A stretch of DNA of 64,000 nucleotides from Pseudomonas sp. Root562 (GCF_001427125.1 NZ_LMGK01000002.1:62001-126000); one strand, 5' to 3'; numbered from the stretch's first letter, positions 1-8,781 are shown. The notes: generated by a model from the letters alone, not told the origin. Numbers and translations are program-made.

Positions 1-270
1 GACCCGGAATACAAGGACGCCCATCGCATCGAAGTCGGCGTGCGTGGCTGGAACCAGAAAATAGCCATCCTCGAACATCAACTCGTGACCACCAAAGCCT
101 ATGTCGCTGGCGCGCGGTTTACCCTGGCCGATATTGTCATCGGCCTGTCGATCAACCGTTGGCTGATGACGCCGATGGAACGCCCCGATTACCCGGCCAT
201 CGATGAGTATTTCAAACGTCTGGCGCAACGCCCCGGCTTCCTCAAGCATTGCTGCAACGGCTTGCCTTGA
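1..270 (+). CDS. Glutathione S-transferase family protein, C-terminal part (cut by window start)
   Basis: The reading frame is open from base 1 to a TGA at 268-270, so this is the 3' end of a gene that begins before the window. The 89 visible residues contain a stretch typical of the all-helical C-terminal domain of glutathione S-transferases: a segment ending in VAGARFTLADIVIG, which is the N-capping box region, and then RPDYPAIDEYFKRLAQRPGF. These proteins conjugate glutathione to electrophiles or act as thiol transferases in the cytoplasm. The N-terminal thioredoxin-like domain is outside the window, so the subclass and substrate cannot be judged. Confidence 0.85.
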   Translation, partial: DPEYKDAHRIEVGVRGWNQKIAILEHQLVTTKAYVAGARFTLADIVIGLSINRWLMTPMERPDYPAIDEYFKRLAQRPGFLKHCCNGLP

Positions 271-440
271 GCACGCGATCTGGGCGGTAGGGCTCTGCCG
301 CCCAGCGGCAAGGCCTTACCGCAAACACGTTTACCCGCTGCAAGAAAAATACATAACGCACTGAATTATTTAGCTTTAAATGTTCAGGCACAGACTTTGC
401 TCAGCGCACCTCACCACAAACACCTACAAGGTCTCTCCTT

Positions 441-1004
441 ATGTTGGTCAGTGCAAAGTCAAACCTGGTCACACCACTCCCCAAACGTCCTGGTGAAGAT
501 CCAACCGCTGAAGCCGCCGCCGGTCTGCAAAGCGTCATGACTCAAGCCCTGCAAAACAACGTGCAGGCACAAACCGCGCAAACCGACACGCAGGTTCAGG
601 AATCAGCGACCCAGATCGCGACGCAACAGGTCAGCGAGGCCGCCAAAGTGAGCGACAACGTCGATGAAGCGTTCGCCAAGACCCGGGTGAATCTGCAAGC
701 GGTCTACGCGCCACTGCCGGATGACATCAAGGACCGTTTCAAGGGCGGTTCGGCTACGGATGAGTTCAAGGACTACATGAGCAAAACGCCGGAGCAGCGC
801 CTGCGTGATGCGATCCTTCAGGAGATGGGGCTGACTCAAGAGGAGGTAGACGCCATGCCCCCGGAGAAACAGCAAGCGATCGGTGAAGAGATCGCCCAGC
901 GCATGGAAGACAAGAGGAAGATGGCGCAGGCCGAGGAAGCCAACGAACGTAACCACGACAGGCCGGGCGCCGAGGCCGTGGACAAACTCATCGCTGCGCT
1001 TTAA
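441..1004 (+). CDS. Conserved hypothetical protein, helical and Gln/Ala-rich
   Basis: The gene encodes 187 residues with no signal peptide or membrane segment. Residues 30-85 are very rich in Gln, Ala and Thr. The C-terminal half is charged and helical, with a pattern such as TPEQRLRDAILQEMG followed by LTQEEVDAMPPEKQQAIGEEIAQRM. I do not recognise a named family, although it resembles small conserved Pseudomonas proteins of unknown function. AAGG lies nine bases before the ATG. The gene stands alone and ends in a strong hairpin shared with the convergent chemoreceptor gene. Codon use matches the neighbours, so it is probably a real gene. No function is assigned. Confidence 0.8.
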   Translation: MLVSAKSNLVTPLPKRPGEDPTAEAAAGLQSVMTQALQNNVQAQTAQTDTQVQESATQIATQQVSEAAKVSDNVDEAFAKTRVNLQAVYAPLPDDIKDRFKGGSATDEFKDYMSKTPEQRLRDAILQEMGLTQEEVDAMPPEKQQAIGEEIAQRMEDKRKMAQAEEANERNHDRPGAEAVDKLIAAL

Positions 1005-1018
1005 GGCATTGCACGAGA

Positions 1019-1052
1019 TAAAGAAGGGTCCCTCTACCGGGACTCTTCTTTA
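1019..1052. terminator. Bidirectional intrinsic terminator
   Basis: A 14-bp stem, with one G-U pair in the plus-strand RNA, closes a six-base loop. It begins TAAAGAAGGGTCCC and ends GGGACTCTTCTTTA. The A/T ends give a U tract in both directions. It sits between two convergent genes and probably stops both. Confidence 0.85.
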
Positions 1053-1062
1053 TTTGTTGCTC

Positions 1063-2382
1063 TTAATTCAACTGCAAGGTCGAGTTGAATTGACTGATCG
1101 CATCCACCACGTGTCGCGACCCTTGCTGAATTTCCAGGATCACCTCCCCCGCCTCGTTCGCCAATTCCACACCGAGCCCCGTTCGACTCAAGCTCGACTG
1201 CATGCTCGACACGGCACTCAATGACAAATCGTGGTTCTTGCGCACCACGTCGACAATCTCCAGCGTCGCCTGACTGGTGCGGGCGGCAAGGCTGCGCACT
1301 TCATCGGCCACGACCGCAAAACCCCGCCCATGCTCACCGGCGCGGGCGGCTTCGATGGCGGCATTGAGCGCCAGCAAATTAGTCTGATCGGCAATGCCAC
1401 GGATGGTCTGCACGATAGTGCCGATGATGTCCGACTGTTTGCTCACCGCGTCGATACTCAGCGCGGCCTGATTCAGATCCCGGGAAATGTCCTGGATGAT
1501 CTGCACCGTTTGCTGCACCACCTCGGAACCTTTGCGTGCGCAGGCGTCGTTTTGCACGGAAGTGCTATGGGCCGATTCAGCAGCGGTTTGCAGCGTGGTC
1601 ATCTGGTGGGTGATGTCGCTGGCGAACTTCACCACCTTGTACAACCGCCCTTTGGTGTCGAACAACGGGTTGTAGGACGCTTCGAGATAAATCGTCTGAC
1701 CCTGCTTGTTCTTGCGCTCGAATCGGTGCGAGTGATATTCGCCGCGATTCAGCGAAGCCCAGAACGCCTTGTAACTTGCCGATTCGGCTTCGGCCCGGTG
1801 ACAGAACAGACTGTGATGCTGCCCGATCACTTCGTTGAGCGAGTACTGCATGGTTTTCAGGAAGTTTTCATTGGCGGTGATCACTCGCCCGTCGGGGGTG
1901 AACTCGATCACCGCCATGGAGCGACTGATAGCTGCCAGCATGCTCTCGTTTTCGTGTTCCTTGTTGACTCTGGCCGTAATGTCGGTGGCGACCTTGATCA
2001 CGCTTTTGACTTGCCGATCGGGGCCAAACACCGGCATGTAACTGGCTTCGAGCCAGATTTCGTTGCCGTTCTTGTTCAGACGCAAAAAGGTGCCGCTGAC
2101 CGGTTCGCCACGGGCCAGATCACGCCACAACTTGGCGTACTCCTCGCTACGGTAAAACGCCTCTTCGCAAAACACCCGATGGTGCTTGCCGCGAACTTCT
2201 TCTGCGCTGTAACCCATGACGCCGCAAAAGTTTTCATTGGCGTCGAGGACGATACCCTCCGGGGTGAATTCAATCATCGCCATCGAACGACTGACGGCCG
2301 CCAACTTGGCATTGGCCTCGGTCAGTGCGCAACTGAAACGCTCGATCTCCAGCAGGTCAGCCTTGTGATGTAGGTTGAACAT
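1063..2382 (-). CDS. Soluble methyl-accepting chemotaxis protein with two PAS domains (BdlA-like)
   Basis: The gene encodes 439 residues with no membrane segment, so this is a cytoplasmic receptor. Two PAS domains lie at about residues 25-135 and 147-257. Both begin with a similar AxSRSMAxIEFTPxG segment and end in a PAC-type motif (VIKVATDIT and VVKFASDIT). The signalling domain follows from about 270, with the conserved hairpin tip [19 protein letters not shown] that contacts CheA/CheW. The PAS-PAS-MCP layout and length match P. aeruginosa BdlA, which controls biofilm dispersion, but orthology is inferred. The signalling domain is short and has few obvious methylation sites. AGGG is placed upstream of the ATG. 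The gene is monocistronic. Confidence 0.85.
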   Translation of the reverse strand: MFNLHHKADLLEIERFSCALTEANAKLAAVSRSMAMIEFTPEGIVLDANENFCGVMGYSAEEVRGKHHRVFCEEAFYRSEEYAKLWRDLARGEPVSGTFLRLNKNGNEIWLEASYMPVFGPDRQVKSVIKVATDITARVNKEHENESMLAAISRSMAVIEFTPDGRVITANENFLKTMQYSLNEVIGQHHSLFCHRAEAESASYKAFWASLNRGEYHSHRFERKNKQGQTIYLEASYNPLFDTKGRLYKVVKFASDITHQMTTLQTAAESAHSTSVQNDACARKGSEVVQQTVQIIQDISRDLNQAALSIDAVSKQSDIIGTIVQTIRGIADQTNLLALNAAIEAARAGEHGRGFAVVADEVRSLAARTSQATLEIVDVVRKNHDLSLSAVSSMQSSLSRTGLGVELANEAGEVILEIQQGSRHVVDAISQFNSTLQLN

Positions 2383-2974
2383 GGTCTTATCACCCTATTG
2401 CTTGCGCGGTCTTTTGAATTATTGAAAGTTGCTGGTCTTTCAAATCCACCACTACGTTCCACAGAACAGGCACACGCGCCCCTCCAAAAGAGGAAGGACC
2501 AGTCAGGTGATTAATGATGTTCAATCGGAGGGTCCTGGCGCGACACTCTCATCAAGACATCCTTCTCTTGATAACCCGCAGGCGGGTCAACCCTAACGTG
2601 CTCATAACGAAATTCCCTTTCCACAACAGCTCCATTGAATGCATCGGTGCCTTGGATTGCGCACTCTGGGAGTCACCGCGTCGTTGCGGTCGACATGGTT
2701 AGTTACACGAGAGCATAGACAGACGAGTGAGGCTTGCAAGGCCACTAGTCGGCCAGCATTGGGTACAAAATCGGTTCAGCGTCAGGCGAAGACCTAGGAG
2801 GGAGCGATGACAGGCAAGGCTTGATCAGCGGGGGCGAATGGGCGTGAGTCTTGGGATTGATTGCGAGCAGCCTCGCTCCTGAAGGAGATCTGCGGTGATC
2901 AACATTTTTGTGAACACCGGGAAACACTGTAGGAGCGAGCCTGCTCGCGATGGCTATCTACCGTCACCCCGAAA
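2383..2974. other. 592-bp intergenic region with no convincing gene
   Basis: The right part holds a degenerate REP pair at about 2863-2955. The left part must carry the promoter of the chemoreceptor gene. Short open frames here lack ribosome binding sites and protein-like composition. No tRNA or recognisable structured RNA was seen. Confidence 0.5.
2863..2955. repeat. Degenerate REP pair (REPIN), GCGAGCAGG type
   Basis: The left arm GCGAGCAGCCTCGCTCCT and the right arm AGGAGCGAGCCTGCTCGC are inverted copies, each forming a small hairpin. They match the intact pair at 5466-5550 apart from small changes. Confidence 0.65.
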
Positions 2975-3988
2975 CTACAAACTGGCACTCACTTTCGTAG
3001 CCACCTCACCCGGCACCCAACCCTTCCAAACCTGCGGCTGTTCACGCAAAAACGCTTCGGCGACTTCACGGGGTTTCTGGCGTTTTTCACTCATCTGCCC
3101 CAGCGTCTGGTTGAGCAGATCAATCGGCAAGTCGACTTTTTCGAAAAACGCCACCAGGTCGGGATACTGCGCCTTGAACGGTGCCGATACGCCAATGGCC
3201 AGGCTGGCCGGCATCGAGCGCGTACCTATGGGGTTTGGGTTACTGGCGTCGGCCAGGGTTTTCCAGGCTTCGGCGTCGAACGGCGGCTCGTCGAGTTTCA
3301 CCAGTTTGAAGCGACCTAACAGCGGCGTTGGCGACCAGTAATAGAACAACACCGGTTTGCCTCGACGAATCGACGACGCCACTTCGGCATCCAGCGCCGC
3401 GCCGGAACCGGTGCGGAAATTGACGAAACTTTCGCTCAGGCCGTACGCCTTGAGTTTCTGGCTGTTGACGATCTCCGAGGTCCAGCCCGTAGGGCTGTTG
3501 AGGAAGCGGCCACGCCTTGGGTCTTCCGGATCGCGGAACACATCTTTGTACTGGGCCAGGTCGGCCACCGACTTCAGCTCCGGCGCCAGGGGTTTGATAC
3601 CGCGTTCCGGGTCGCCCTTGATCACATACTCCGGCACCCACCAGCCTTCGGTGGCGCCCTTGACGGTGTCGCCCAGGCCGAACACTTTACCTTCCGCGGC
3701 AGCCTTGACCCACGCGGGGCTGCGTCCGGCCCATTCTTCGCCGATCACCTGGATGTCATTCTTCGCCAACGCGGCTTCAAGGCTGACGGTGCTGCCCGGC
3801 AGCGTGTCTGTCGGGTAGCCATAACCTTTCTCGACGATCAACCGCAGGATCTCGGTGATCAGGCTGCCGCTTTCCCAGGTGATGTCGCCAAAATGGATAG
3901 GTGCCGGTTTTTCCGTCGCAGGGGCCTGGGTGGCAAACAGGCTCAGGGCCAGCAGCGAACTGCCGAGCAGGGTTTTGATCGATCTCAT
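2975..3988 (-). CDS. Glycine betaine/choline-type ABC transporter substrate-binding protein
   Basis: The product has 337 residues when started at the ATG at 3988. That start is preceded by AGAGG at the right spacing and gives a clean signal peptide (MRSIKTLLGSSLLALSLFAT, then ATQA-PA), so the protein is periplasmic. The body resembles the OpuAC/ProX-like fold: WESGSLITEIL near the start, an EEWAGRSPAW segment, and a conserved PTGWTSEIVNSQKL region. The real ligand is unknown. There is no permease or ATPase gene beside it. Its ATG overlaps the stop of the upstream sigma factor gene by four bases (ATGA), so it is translationally coupled to it. A longer reading frame into the sigma gene exists but lacks a signal peptide. 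Confidence 0.85.
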   Translation of the reverse strand: MRSIKTLLGSSLLALSLFATQAPATEKPAPIHFGDITWESGSLITEILRLIVEKGYGYPTDTLPGSTVSLEAALAKNDIQVIGEEWAGRSPAWVKAAAEGKVFGLGDTVKGATEGWWVPEYVIKGDPERGIKPLAPELKSVADLAQYKDVFRDPEDPRRGRFLNSPTGWTSEIVNSQKLKAYGLSESFVNFRTGSGAALDAEVASSIRRGKPVLFYYWSPTPLLGRFKLVKLDEPPFDAEAWKTLADASNPNPIGTRSMPASLAIGVSAPFKAQYPDLVAFFEKVDLPIDLLNQTLGQMSEKRQKPREVAEAFLREQPQVWKGWVPGEVATKVSASL

Positions 3989-4527
3989 GCGGACCTCTTG
4001 TTTGGCAGGGGGCGGTTCAGGGATTGATTGGCGCTGTGGCGGATGCACAGAGCCTCGGAGCGAGTCATGTAGACGCTGACCGAACGCAGGGAAATGCCCA
4101 GCTCGGCAGCGATTTGCGGGTAGGTCAGACCGTCGACCCGCGACAACAGAAAGGTCGCCCGAACGTTGTCGGGCAGACGCGACAGTGTGCGGTCAATGCT
4201 TTGCAGGGCCTGGGTCGATTGCGCCAGCTCTTCAGGTGAAGGCGATAACGGCGGATCCAGCTGCAATAAATGATCGGTGTGCCGGCGCTCAAGGTCGCGC
4301 CGTCGCCAGAGTTGATAAACCAGGCGTCGCGCAATGGTGGTTAGCAAGGCACGCGGCTCGCGGATGGCAAGCGGCTTCGGGGCTTCGAGCAATTGCACAA
4401 AGGCTTCGGCGGCGATGTCTTCGCAACCGCAACCCACGTGCTGGCGCAACCGTGCACAAAGCCAAGGATAATGCGTGCGGAACAGTCTGCTTATTACGTA
4501 ATGATGGGAACGGTCGATGCCGGACAT
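3985..4527 (-). CDS. ECF RNA polymerase sigma factor, FecI-like, without adjacent FecR
   Basis: The gene encodes 180 residues with sigma-70 region 2 at about 10-80 (RALLTTIARRLVYQLWRRRDLERR) and region 4 at about 110-160 (LSRLPDNVRATFLLSRVDGLTYPQIAAELGISLRSVSVYMTRS, a helix-turn-helix). Layout and length fit the FecI family of iron-starvation sigma factors. Region 2 has an unusual cysteine pair, HVGCGCEDIAAE, where the family normally has an acidic segment. GGAG precedes the ATG. No FecR anti-sigma gene or TonB receptor lies next to it. Instead the following gene, overlapping by four bases, is a betaine-type binding protein. The target genes are unknown. Confidence 0.85.
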   Translation of the reverse strand: MSGIDRSHHYVISRLFRTHYPWLCARLRQHVGCGCEDIAAEAFVQLLEAPKPLAIREPRALLTTIARRLVYQLWRRRDLERRHTDHLLQLDPPLSPSPEELAQSTQALQSIDRTLSRLPDNVRATFLLSRVDGLTYPQIAAELGISLRSVSVYMTRSEALCIRHSANQSLNRPLPNKRSA

Positions 4528-4645
4528 AGAGGCTCCAAGGTCTAGGGGGTCACTGGATGTCCGGTCATCCGGTGAGGTGATCCTAGCAATGGGCCTTATT
4601 CATTAACAATACTAAAAATGAATTTTTATATTACCGAAAAGAATA

Positions 4646-5437
4646 TTAACGCAGTTGCCCGTATCCCAATGTCTCAGCTTCGCGTTGATAGTCGAGTATC
4701 ACTTGATAGTCACCTTCACTGGCCGGCAACACTTCTCGCAAGCCAAGGACTTCAGCTACCTGCGGCAACTCGCCGAGGGCCTGATTCATCACGTGTCGAA
4801 TCTTTTCCGCTTGCCCGGCGCAAAGGCTTGCTGCGGTGATGTAGGGCAAGGTCGGGCTGAAAGCGCTGCGAGCTACGACCCGCAAGCCAGCCACTTGCGC
4901 CTCGGCGTGACGGGCGAGAAAAGCGAAGGTCACACTGTCGATGGCCGCCAGATCAGCACGGTTCTGCTGTAACCAGCGCAAGCTTTCGCGATGACTGCCG
5001 CTGGTACCGACCGAGGCAAAAAACTGCCCGTCCCGATGCAGCGGCGCCAGACGATGACGCAACAGGTTCATGCCGCTGTTGGAGTCGTCGCCATTGATTA
5101 CGCCACGGCTGCCTAGAAATTCCGGCAAGGTTCGTCGTCGATCGTCGGCGCGGCTCAACAACAGGCTGCAATGGTGGCCGCCGCTACTGTCCGGCAGCTC
5201 GTAACGCGGACGTCCCAGCACCCTGACCTTGCCACGCAAAGCCGTCATCAGCGGATAGCCGCAGGTTTGTGTCAACAGCAGTTGCGGGGATAGCCACAGG
5301 TCCATCAAGGACAGACTTTCGGCGCTGCGGCGAGTGACGCCCAGGTGTTCGACGATACGTGCCAGCCACTGTTCGTTGGCTTGTTGAACAGGCTCAGGAG
5401 CAACGTACATCAGTAATTCAGCAATCTGTTGAGTCAT
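4646..5437 (-). CDS. PhnD-like phosphate/phosphonate-type binding protein lacking a signal peptide
   Basis: The product has 263 residues from the ATG at 5437, which has GGAGG six bases upstream; a TTG one codon earlier is too close to that site. The fold pattern is that of PhnD/PtxB-type periplasmic binding proteins: WLSPQLLLTQTCGYPLMTAL early on, GVINGDDSNSGMNLLRH in the middle, and ADLAAIDSVTFAFLARH later. The N-terminus is neither basic nor hydrophobic, so export is not predicted. It may be a cytoplasmic sensor or an orphan protein. It lies in the same direction as, and 118 bp upstream of, the ECF sigma gene, so co-transcription is possible. The ligand is unknown. Confidence 0.75.
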   Translation of the reverse strand: MTQQIAELLMYVAPEPVQQANEQWLARIVEHLGVTRRSAESLSLMDLWLSPQLLLTQTCGYPLMTALRGKVRVLGRPRYELPDSSGGHHCSLLLSRADDRRRTLPEFLGSRGVINGDDSNSGMNLLRHRLAPLHRDGQFFASVGTSGSHRESLRWLQQNRADLAAIDSVTFAFLARHAEAQVAGLRVVARSAFSPTLPYITAASLCAGQAEKIRHVMNQALGELPQVAEVLGLREVLPASEGDYQVILDYQREAETLGYGQLR

Positions 5438-5465
5438 CAAAATCCTCCATACAACGAAGATCCCA

Positions 5466-5550
5466 AGCGAGCCTGCTCGCGATGGCTATGTCACATTCAA
5501 CACATCTGTTGATTGGCCCAACGCTATCGCGAGCAGGCTCGCTCCTACAG
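5466..5550. repeat. REPIN, GCGAGCAGG type
   Basis: Two inverted REP units (GCGAGCCTGCTCGCGATGGC and TATCGCGAGCAGGCTCGCTC) flank a 40-50 base spacer, upstream of the PhnD-like gene and downstream of the desaturase gene. Confidence 0.85.
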
Positions 5551-5570
5551 GGTACAGAAGTGGCCTTACG

Positions 5571-6512
5571 TCAGTGAAACGGATGCAGCGGACTGTCGAT
5601 CGCCCTCACCCCATGCTCACGCCAAAAATGGCCATAGCCCTGCACCAGAAACCCGCCGCTGCGCGCCAGCCATTGCTCGCGACGCATGCGGTAGACGCGG
5701 GGCAAGTCATACCAGGGCAGTCCCGGCAAATCGTGGTGCACCAAATGCAGGTTGAGGTTGAGGAACAGCCAGCGCCACGGCCAGGCCGCTTCATTGAGTA
5801 CGGTGCGTTGCTCCGGTGCCGCATGCGGGCGGTGTTCATAGTAGGAGCGAATCATCGCAATCGACAGCGCCGGCACGCTGACCAGCAACAAGTAATGCCA
5901 GATCGGCAGCACGCTGAAGTGGGCGATAAACAGCAACATCAACAAGGTCACCGCGCCATGGCTGAGCCACATCGCCCAGGCTTGGCGATCGCCCTTTTTC
6001 AAGCGTTTCAGTTCATCCCGGGCCAGACCCAGCAGGGCAACTGGCGCTCCGAGCAGAAAGCGGCCGAGCATGGTTTTATTCAGCCAGTGCAGGCTTTTTT
6101 TCAACCAGGAGCTGCCTTGCCACTGCTCGGCACTCAGGTAGCGGCTTTCCGGATCGCGACCGGGAATGGTCAGGTTTTCGTCGCGGTGATGCAGCAAATG
6201 GCTGTCGCGATACAAGGTGTAGGGATACCAGACGGCGAACGGCGCATAGCCAAGGATTTTATTCAACAGCGGCCAGCGCGTCGGATGACCGTGCAGTAGT
6301 TCGTGCTGCACCGACAGCCACAACACCACCACGGGAATCAGCAACCCGGTACTCAACCACAAGCCCAGGGAGTGACTGGCCATCACGAGGGCGAACCACG
6401 CGCTGTAGACGCCAATCAACAGCAACCAGGTCGGCCACTCGGTGCGGGCGGTCAGGCGTTGGCGTAGCGTTTCGATTTCTTTTCGGTGGGCAGTATCGAA
6501 GTAATGAGGCAT
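5571..6512 (-). CDS. Membrane fatty acid desaturase
   Basis: The product has 313 residues from the ATG at 6512. The three histidine boxes that bind the di-iron centre are complete: HELLHGH at 70-76, HLLHH at 105-109 and HLVHH at 256-260. Hydrophobic segments at about 30-66 and 180-220 fit the four-helix membrane layout. Such enzymes introduce a double bond into fatty acyl chains, or modify related lipids, using oxygen and an electron donor. Regiospecificity cannot be read from the sequence. A TTG 39 bases upstream would extend the protein but has no better ribosome site. The gene appears monocistronic. Confidence 0.88.
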   Translation of the reverse strand: MPHYFDTAHRKEIETLRQRLTARTEWPTWLLLIGVYSAWFALVMASHSLGLWLSTGLLIPVVVLWLSVQHELLHGHPTRWPLLNKILGYAPFAVWYPYTLYRDSHLLHHRDENLTIPGRDPESRYLSAEQWQGSSWLKKSLHWLNKTMLGRFLLGAPVALLGLARDELKRLKKGDRQAWAMWLSHGAVTLLMLLFIAHFSVLPIWHYLLLVSVPALSIAMIRSYYEHRPHAAPEQRTVLNEAAWPWRWLFLNLNLHLVHHDLPGLPWYDLPRVYRMRREQWLARSGGFLVQGYGHFWREHGVRAIDSPLHPFH

Positions 6513-6588
6513 GGCGTTGCTCGGATCGGGGACCAATCCTCTTCTGTGCAACGACGCCTGGATTTCCTGCAGATTATTTTCAAACTGA

Positions 6589-6613
6589 TCGCTCCCGCAT
6601 TGCGCGGGAGCGA
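6589..6613 (-). terminator. Hairpin downstream of the 36-residue gene, likely terminator
   Basis: A perfect 10-bp GC-rich stem, TCGCTCCCGC with GCGGGAGCGA, closes a five-base loop 16 bases after the small lysine-rich gene. The following U tract on that strand is weak (TCAGTTTG), so termination may be partial. Confidence 0.5.
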
Positions 6614-6628
6614 ACGATCAGCGCAGGC

Positions 6629-6739
6629 TCAATGCCCGAACACATTGACCTTTTTGGCTTTTTTGTCGGCGCGTTTTTCAATAGCGGTTTTCGCCGGCTT
6701 TTTCTTGTCCGCTTTCTTTGAATCCATACCTTTGGACAT
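6629..6739 (-). CDS. Small lysine-rich protein (36 residues)
   Basis: The ATG at 6739 is preceded by GGAG eight bases upstream. The product is 36 residues: MSKGMDSKKADKKKPAKT, then a Lys/Arg/Ala-rich tail ending NVFGH. About a third of residues are lysine, so the protein is strongly basic and probably disordered. I recall similar very small MSKGMD-type proteins across Pseudomonas, of unknown role; nucleic-acid or ribosome association would fit the charge but is a guess. A longer in-frame extension upstream has no ribosome site and runs toward the divergent acetyltransferase gene. A hairpin follows the stop. Confidence 0.7.
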   Translation of the reverse strand: MSKGMDSKKADKKKPAKTAIEKRADKKAKKVNVFGH

Positions 6740-6842
6740 GATGCGTACTCCACTCACAGGGGATGTGAGATCAGGTATACACCTATCTTTGCAGGTGCGT
6801 TCTTTTATAATCGCCCGCTTCGCGTACCGACAGTCCGAGACC

Positions 6843-7274
6843 ATGCCCGACACCCGTTTCAGCCGACTCGATGAGCCGCTTTGGCCATTGATGAACAAGT
6901 TCTACCGCGCCCATCAATCGTCGATGAAAGCGGTTCGCGAGGCGCAATTGTGGGTGGCCCGGCGCGACGAAATCGTCGGGGCGTTGTGTTTGCGTCCGGT
7001 ATCCGGCGGGCATTGGTTGACCGGCTTGTTCGTTGATCCGGCGTGTCGCGGGCAAGGCATCGCCGCAGGGTTGATCAGCGCGGCGGTAAAGGAGTGCGAA
7101 CTGCCGGTATGGCTGTTCTGTCATCCCGACCTGCGTGGTTTTTATGAGCGCTGCGGTTTTACCTTTGACCCGCCAATGCCCTACGCGATGGTCGAGCGAC
7201 TGAGCCGCTATGCGCGCAGCAAACCGATGATTGCCATGGGCCTGGCACCGGCGATCAGGGCTCGTTGCGCGTAA
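6843..7274 (+). CDS. GNAT family N-acetyltransferase
   Basis: The product has 143 residues starting at MPDTRFSRLDEP. It carries the acetyl-CoA binding motif A of the GNAT fold, LFVDPACRGQGIAAGLISAA (R-G-Q-G-I-A), at about residues 60-79. The C-terminal beta-bulge region GFYERCGFTFD is typical of the family. It transfers an acetyl group from acetyl-CoA to an amine, but the substrate is unknown. The ribosome site is weak (CGAGA). The same frame is open much further upstream, but that part covers the desaturase start region and is not protein-like. It is convergent with peptide deformylase, eight bases away. Confidence 0.82.
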   Translation: MPDTRFSRLDEPLWPLMNKFYRAHQSSMKAVREAQLWVARRDEIVGALCLRPVSGGHWLTGLFVDPACRGQGIAAGLISAAVKECELPVWLFCHPDLRGFYERCGFTFDPPMPYAMVERLSRYARSKPMIAMGLAPAIRARCA

Positions 7275-7282
7275 ACGGTGGA

Positions 7283-7822
7283 TCAATCGTCGGCGTTGGG
7301 ATCGAGGTCCGGAAACATCACTTCGGTGAAGCCGAACTTGCTGAAATCGCTGATGCGCGACGGGTAGAGCCGGCCGATCAGGTGATCGCACTCATGCTGC
7401 ACCACCCGCGCGTGGAACCCGGATGCAATGCGCACGATCGGCTCTCCCTTGGGGTCGAAACCTTCATAGCGGATCTGCTGGTAGCGATCCACCGCGCCAC
7501 GCAAGCCGGGCACTGACAGGCAACCTTCGAAGCCCTCTTCCATCAGCGGGCTCAATGGCGTGATCAACGGGTTGATCAGTATCGTTTGCGGCACCGCCTC
7601 GGCGTCCGGGTAACGTTCGCTGTGCTCGAAACCGAAGATCACCAGTTGCAGGTCAACACCAATTTGCGGTGCAGCCAGGCCGACGCCACCCACGCTCTCC
7701 ATGGTCTGGAACATGTCATCGATCAGTTGCCACAATTCGGGGCTGTCGAACATTTCGGCGGGCACCGGCGGAGCAATGCGCAGCAGGCGCTCATCACCCA
7801 TTTTCAGGATTTCACGAATCAT
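7283..7822 (-). CDS. def: Peptide deformylase
   Basis: The product has 179 residues and all three deformylase motifs: [10 protein letters not shown] (46-55), EGCLSVPG (99-106) and HECDH (143-147). Cys101, His143 and His147 are the metal ligands and Glu144 is the catalytic base. It removes the formyl group from the N-terminal methionine of new proteins. It is followed by no fmt gene, so it is probably a secondary deformylase copy rather than the def of the def-fmt operon. It starts two bases after the stop of the upstream YihY-type gene, so the two are co-transcribed. Confidence 0.93.
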   Translation of the reverse strand: MIREILKMGDERLLRIAPPVPAEMFDSPELWQLIDDMFQTMESVGGVGLAAPQIGVDLQLVIFGFEHSERYPDAEAVPQTILINPLITPLSPLMEEGFEGCLSVPGLRGAVDRYQQIRYEGFDPKGEPIVRIASGFHARVVQHECDHLIGRLYPSRISDFSKFGFTEVMFPDLDPNADD

Positions 7823-7824
7823 GG

Positions 7825-8781
7825 TCAGGTTTCGTCAATGGTCGGTTTGGGTTGTGAATGATCGCGGCCAAGTCCCGATACGTGCTGTTTTTCATGGACA
7901 GGGCCCTTCTCGCCGGCAACTTTCTCGCCAGGGTCCTTGCCCTCGCGGGACATGTGCTCGATCACCGCATTCATCTCCGCGCCGAGCAACAACACCGCCG
8001 CGGAAATGTAGAAGTACAGCAACAGCACGATGATCGCACCGATACTGCCATACATGGCGTTGTAGTTGGCGAACTCCTTGACGTACAAACCGAAGCCCAG
8101 CGACGCAATGATCCACACCACCACGGCCAGCACCGAGCCGGGGGTGATGAAGCGAAATTCCTGTTTGACGTCAGGCATGACGTAATAGATCAGCGCCACC
8201 GCGACCATCAACAGGATCACGATCACCGGCCAACGCGCGATGGTCCACAGGGTGACGATGAAGTACTCGAGGCCCACTTGCGAGGCGATCCAGCTCATCA
8301 CTTGCGGCCCGAGTACCATCAGCGCGGCGGCGATCAGCAGCATGCCGGCGATGCCGACGGTGTAGATGATCGACAGGGGAAAACGCTTCCACGCCGGGCG
8401 ACCTTCAACGACATCGTACGCCGCGTTCATCGCACTCATCATCAGCCGCACACCGGCCGAGGCGGTCCACAGCGCAATCACGATACCCACCGACAGCAAT
8501 CCGCCCTTGGACTGCTGAAGCTGGTCGATGACCGGGTTCACCTGTTCCAGGGCCTGGGGCGGCAGCACCAGCTCCGATTGCAGGCGCAGCCAGGAAAAGA
8601 AATCCGGCAGGTGCAGGAAACCGATCAGGGCAATCAGGAACAGAATGAAGGGGAACAGCGAAAACAGCATTTGATAGGCCAGCGCCGAGGCATAGGTCGA
8701 CATCTCGTCGTCGACGAACTCCGTGACCGTGCGCACCATCACACGGTGGATGGGCAGACCTTTCATGTCCGGGAAAATCAT
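7825..8781 (-). CDS. YihY/BrkB family inner membrane protein
   Basis: The product has 318 residues from the ATG at 8781, which has GGAG six bases upstream; two upstream candidates (an ATG at 8793 and a TTG at 8802) lack such a site. The YihY signature is present: [20 protein letters not shown] near the start, followed by about six membrane segments ending at [20 protein letters not shown]. The C-terminal 45 residues are hydrophilic and charged. Members were once called ribonuclease BN, but that activity is not accepted; the function is unknown. It forms an operon with def, with a two-base gap. Confidence 0.88.
   Translation of the reverse strand: MIFPDMKGLPIHRVMVRTVTEFVDDEMSTYASALAYQMLFSLFPFILFLIALIGFLHLPDFFSWLRLQSELVLPPQALEQVNPVIDQLQQSKGGLLSVGIVIALWTASAGVRLMMSAMNAAYDVVEGRPAWKRFPLSIIYTVGIAGMLLIAAALMVLGPQVMSWIASQVGLEYFIVTLWTIARWPVIVILLMVAVALIYYVMPDVKQEFRFITPGSVLAVVVWIIASLGFGLYVKEFANYNAMYGSIGAIIVLLLYFYISAAVLLLGAEMNAVIEHMSREGKDPGEKVAGEKGPVHEKQHVSGLGRDHSQPKPTIDET

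Noticed and set aside
2514..2702. 62-codon frame in the chemoreceptor/binding-protein gap
   Set aside because: No ribosome site, no protein-like pattern and Arg-rich composition; probably non-coding.
3989..4048. Extended N-terminus of the betaine-type binding protein
   Set aside because: It would bury the signal peptide behind 20 proline-rich residues and overlap the sigma gene further. The inner ATG has a good ribosome site.
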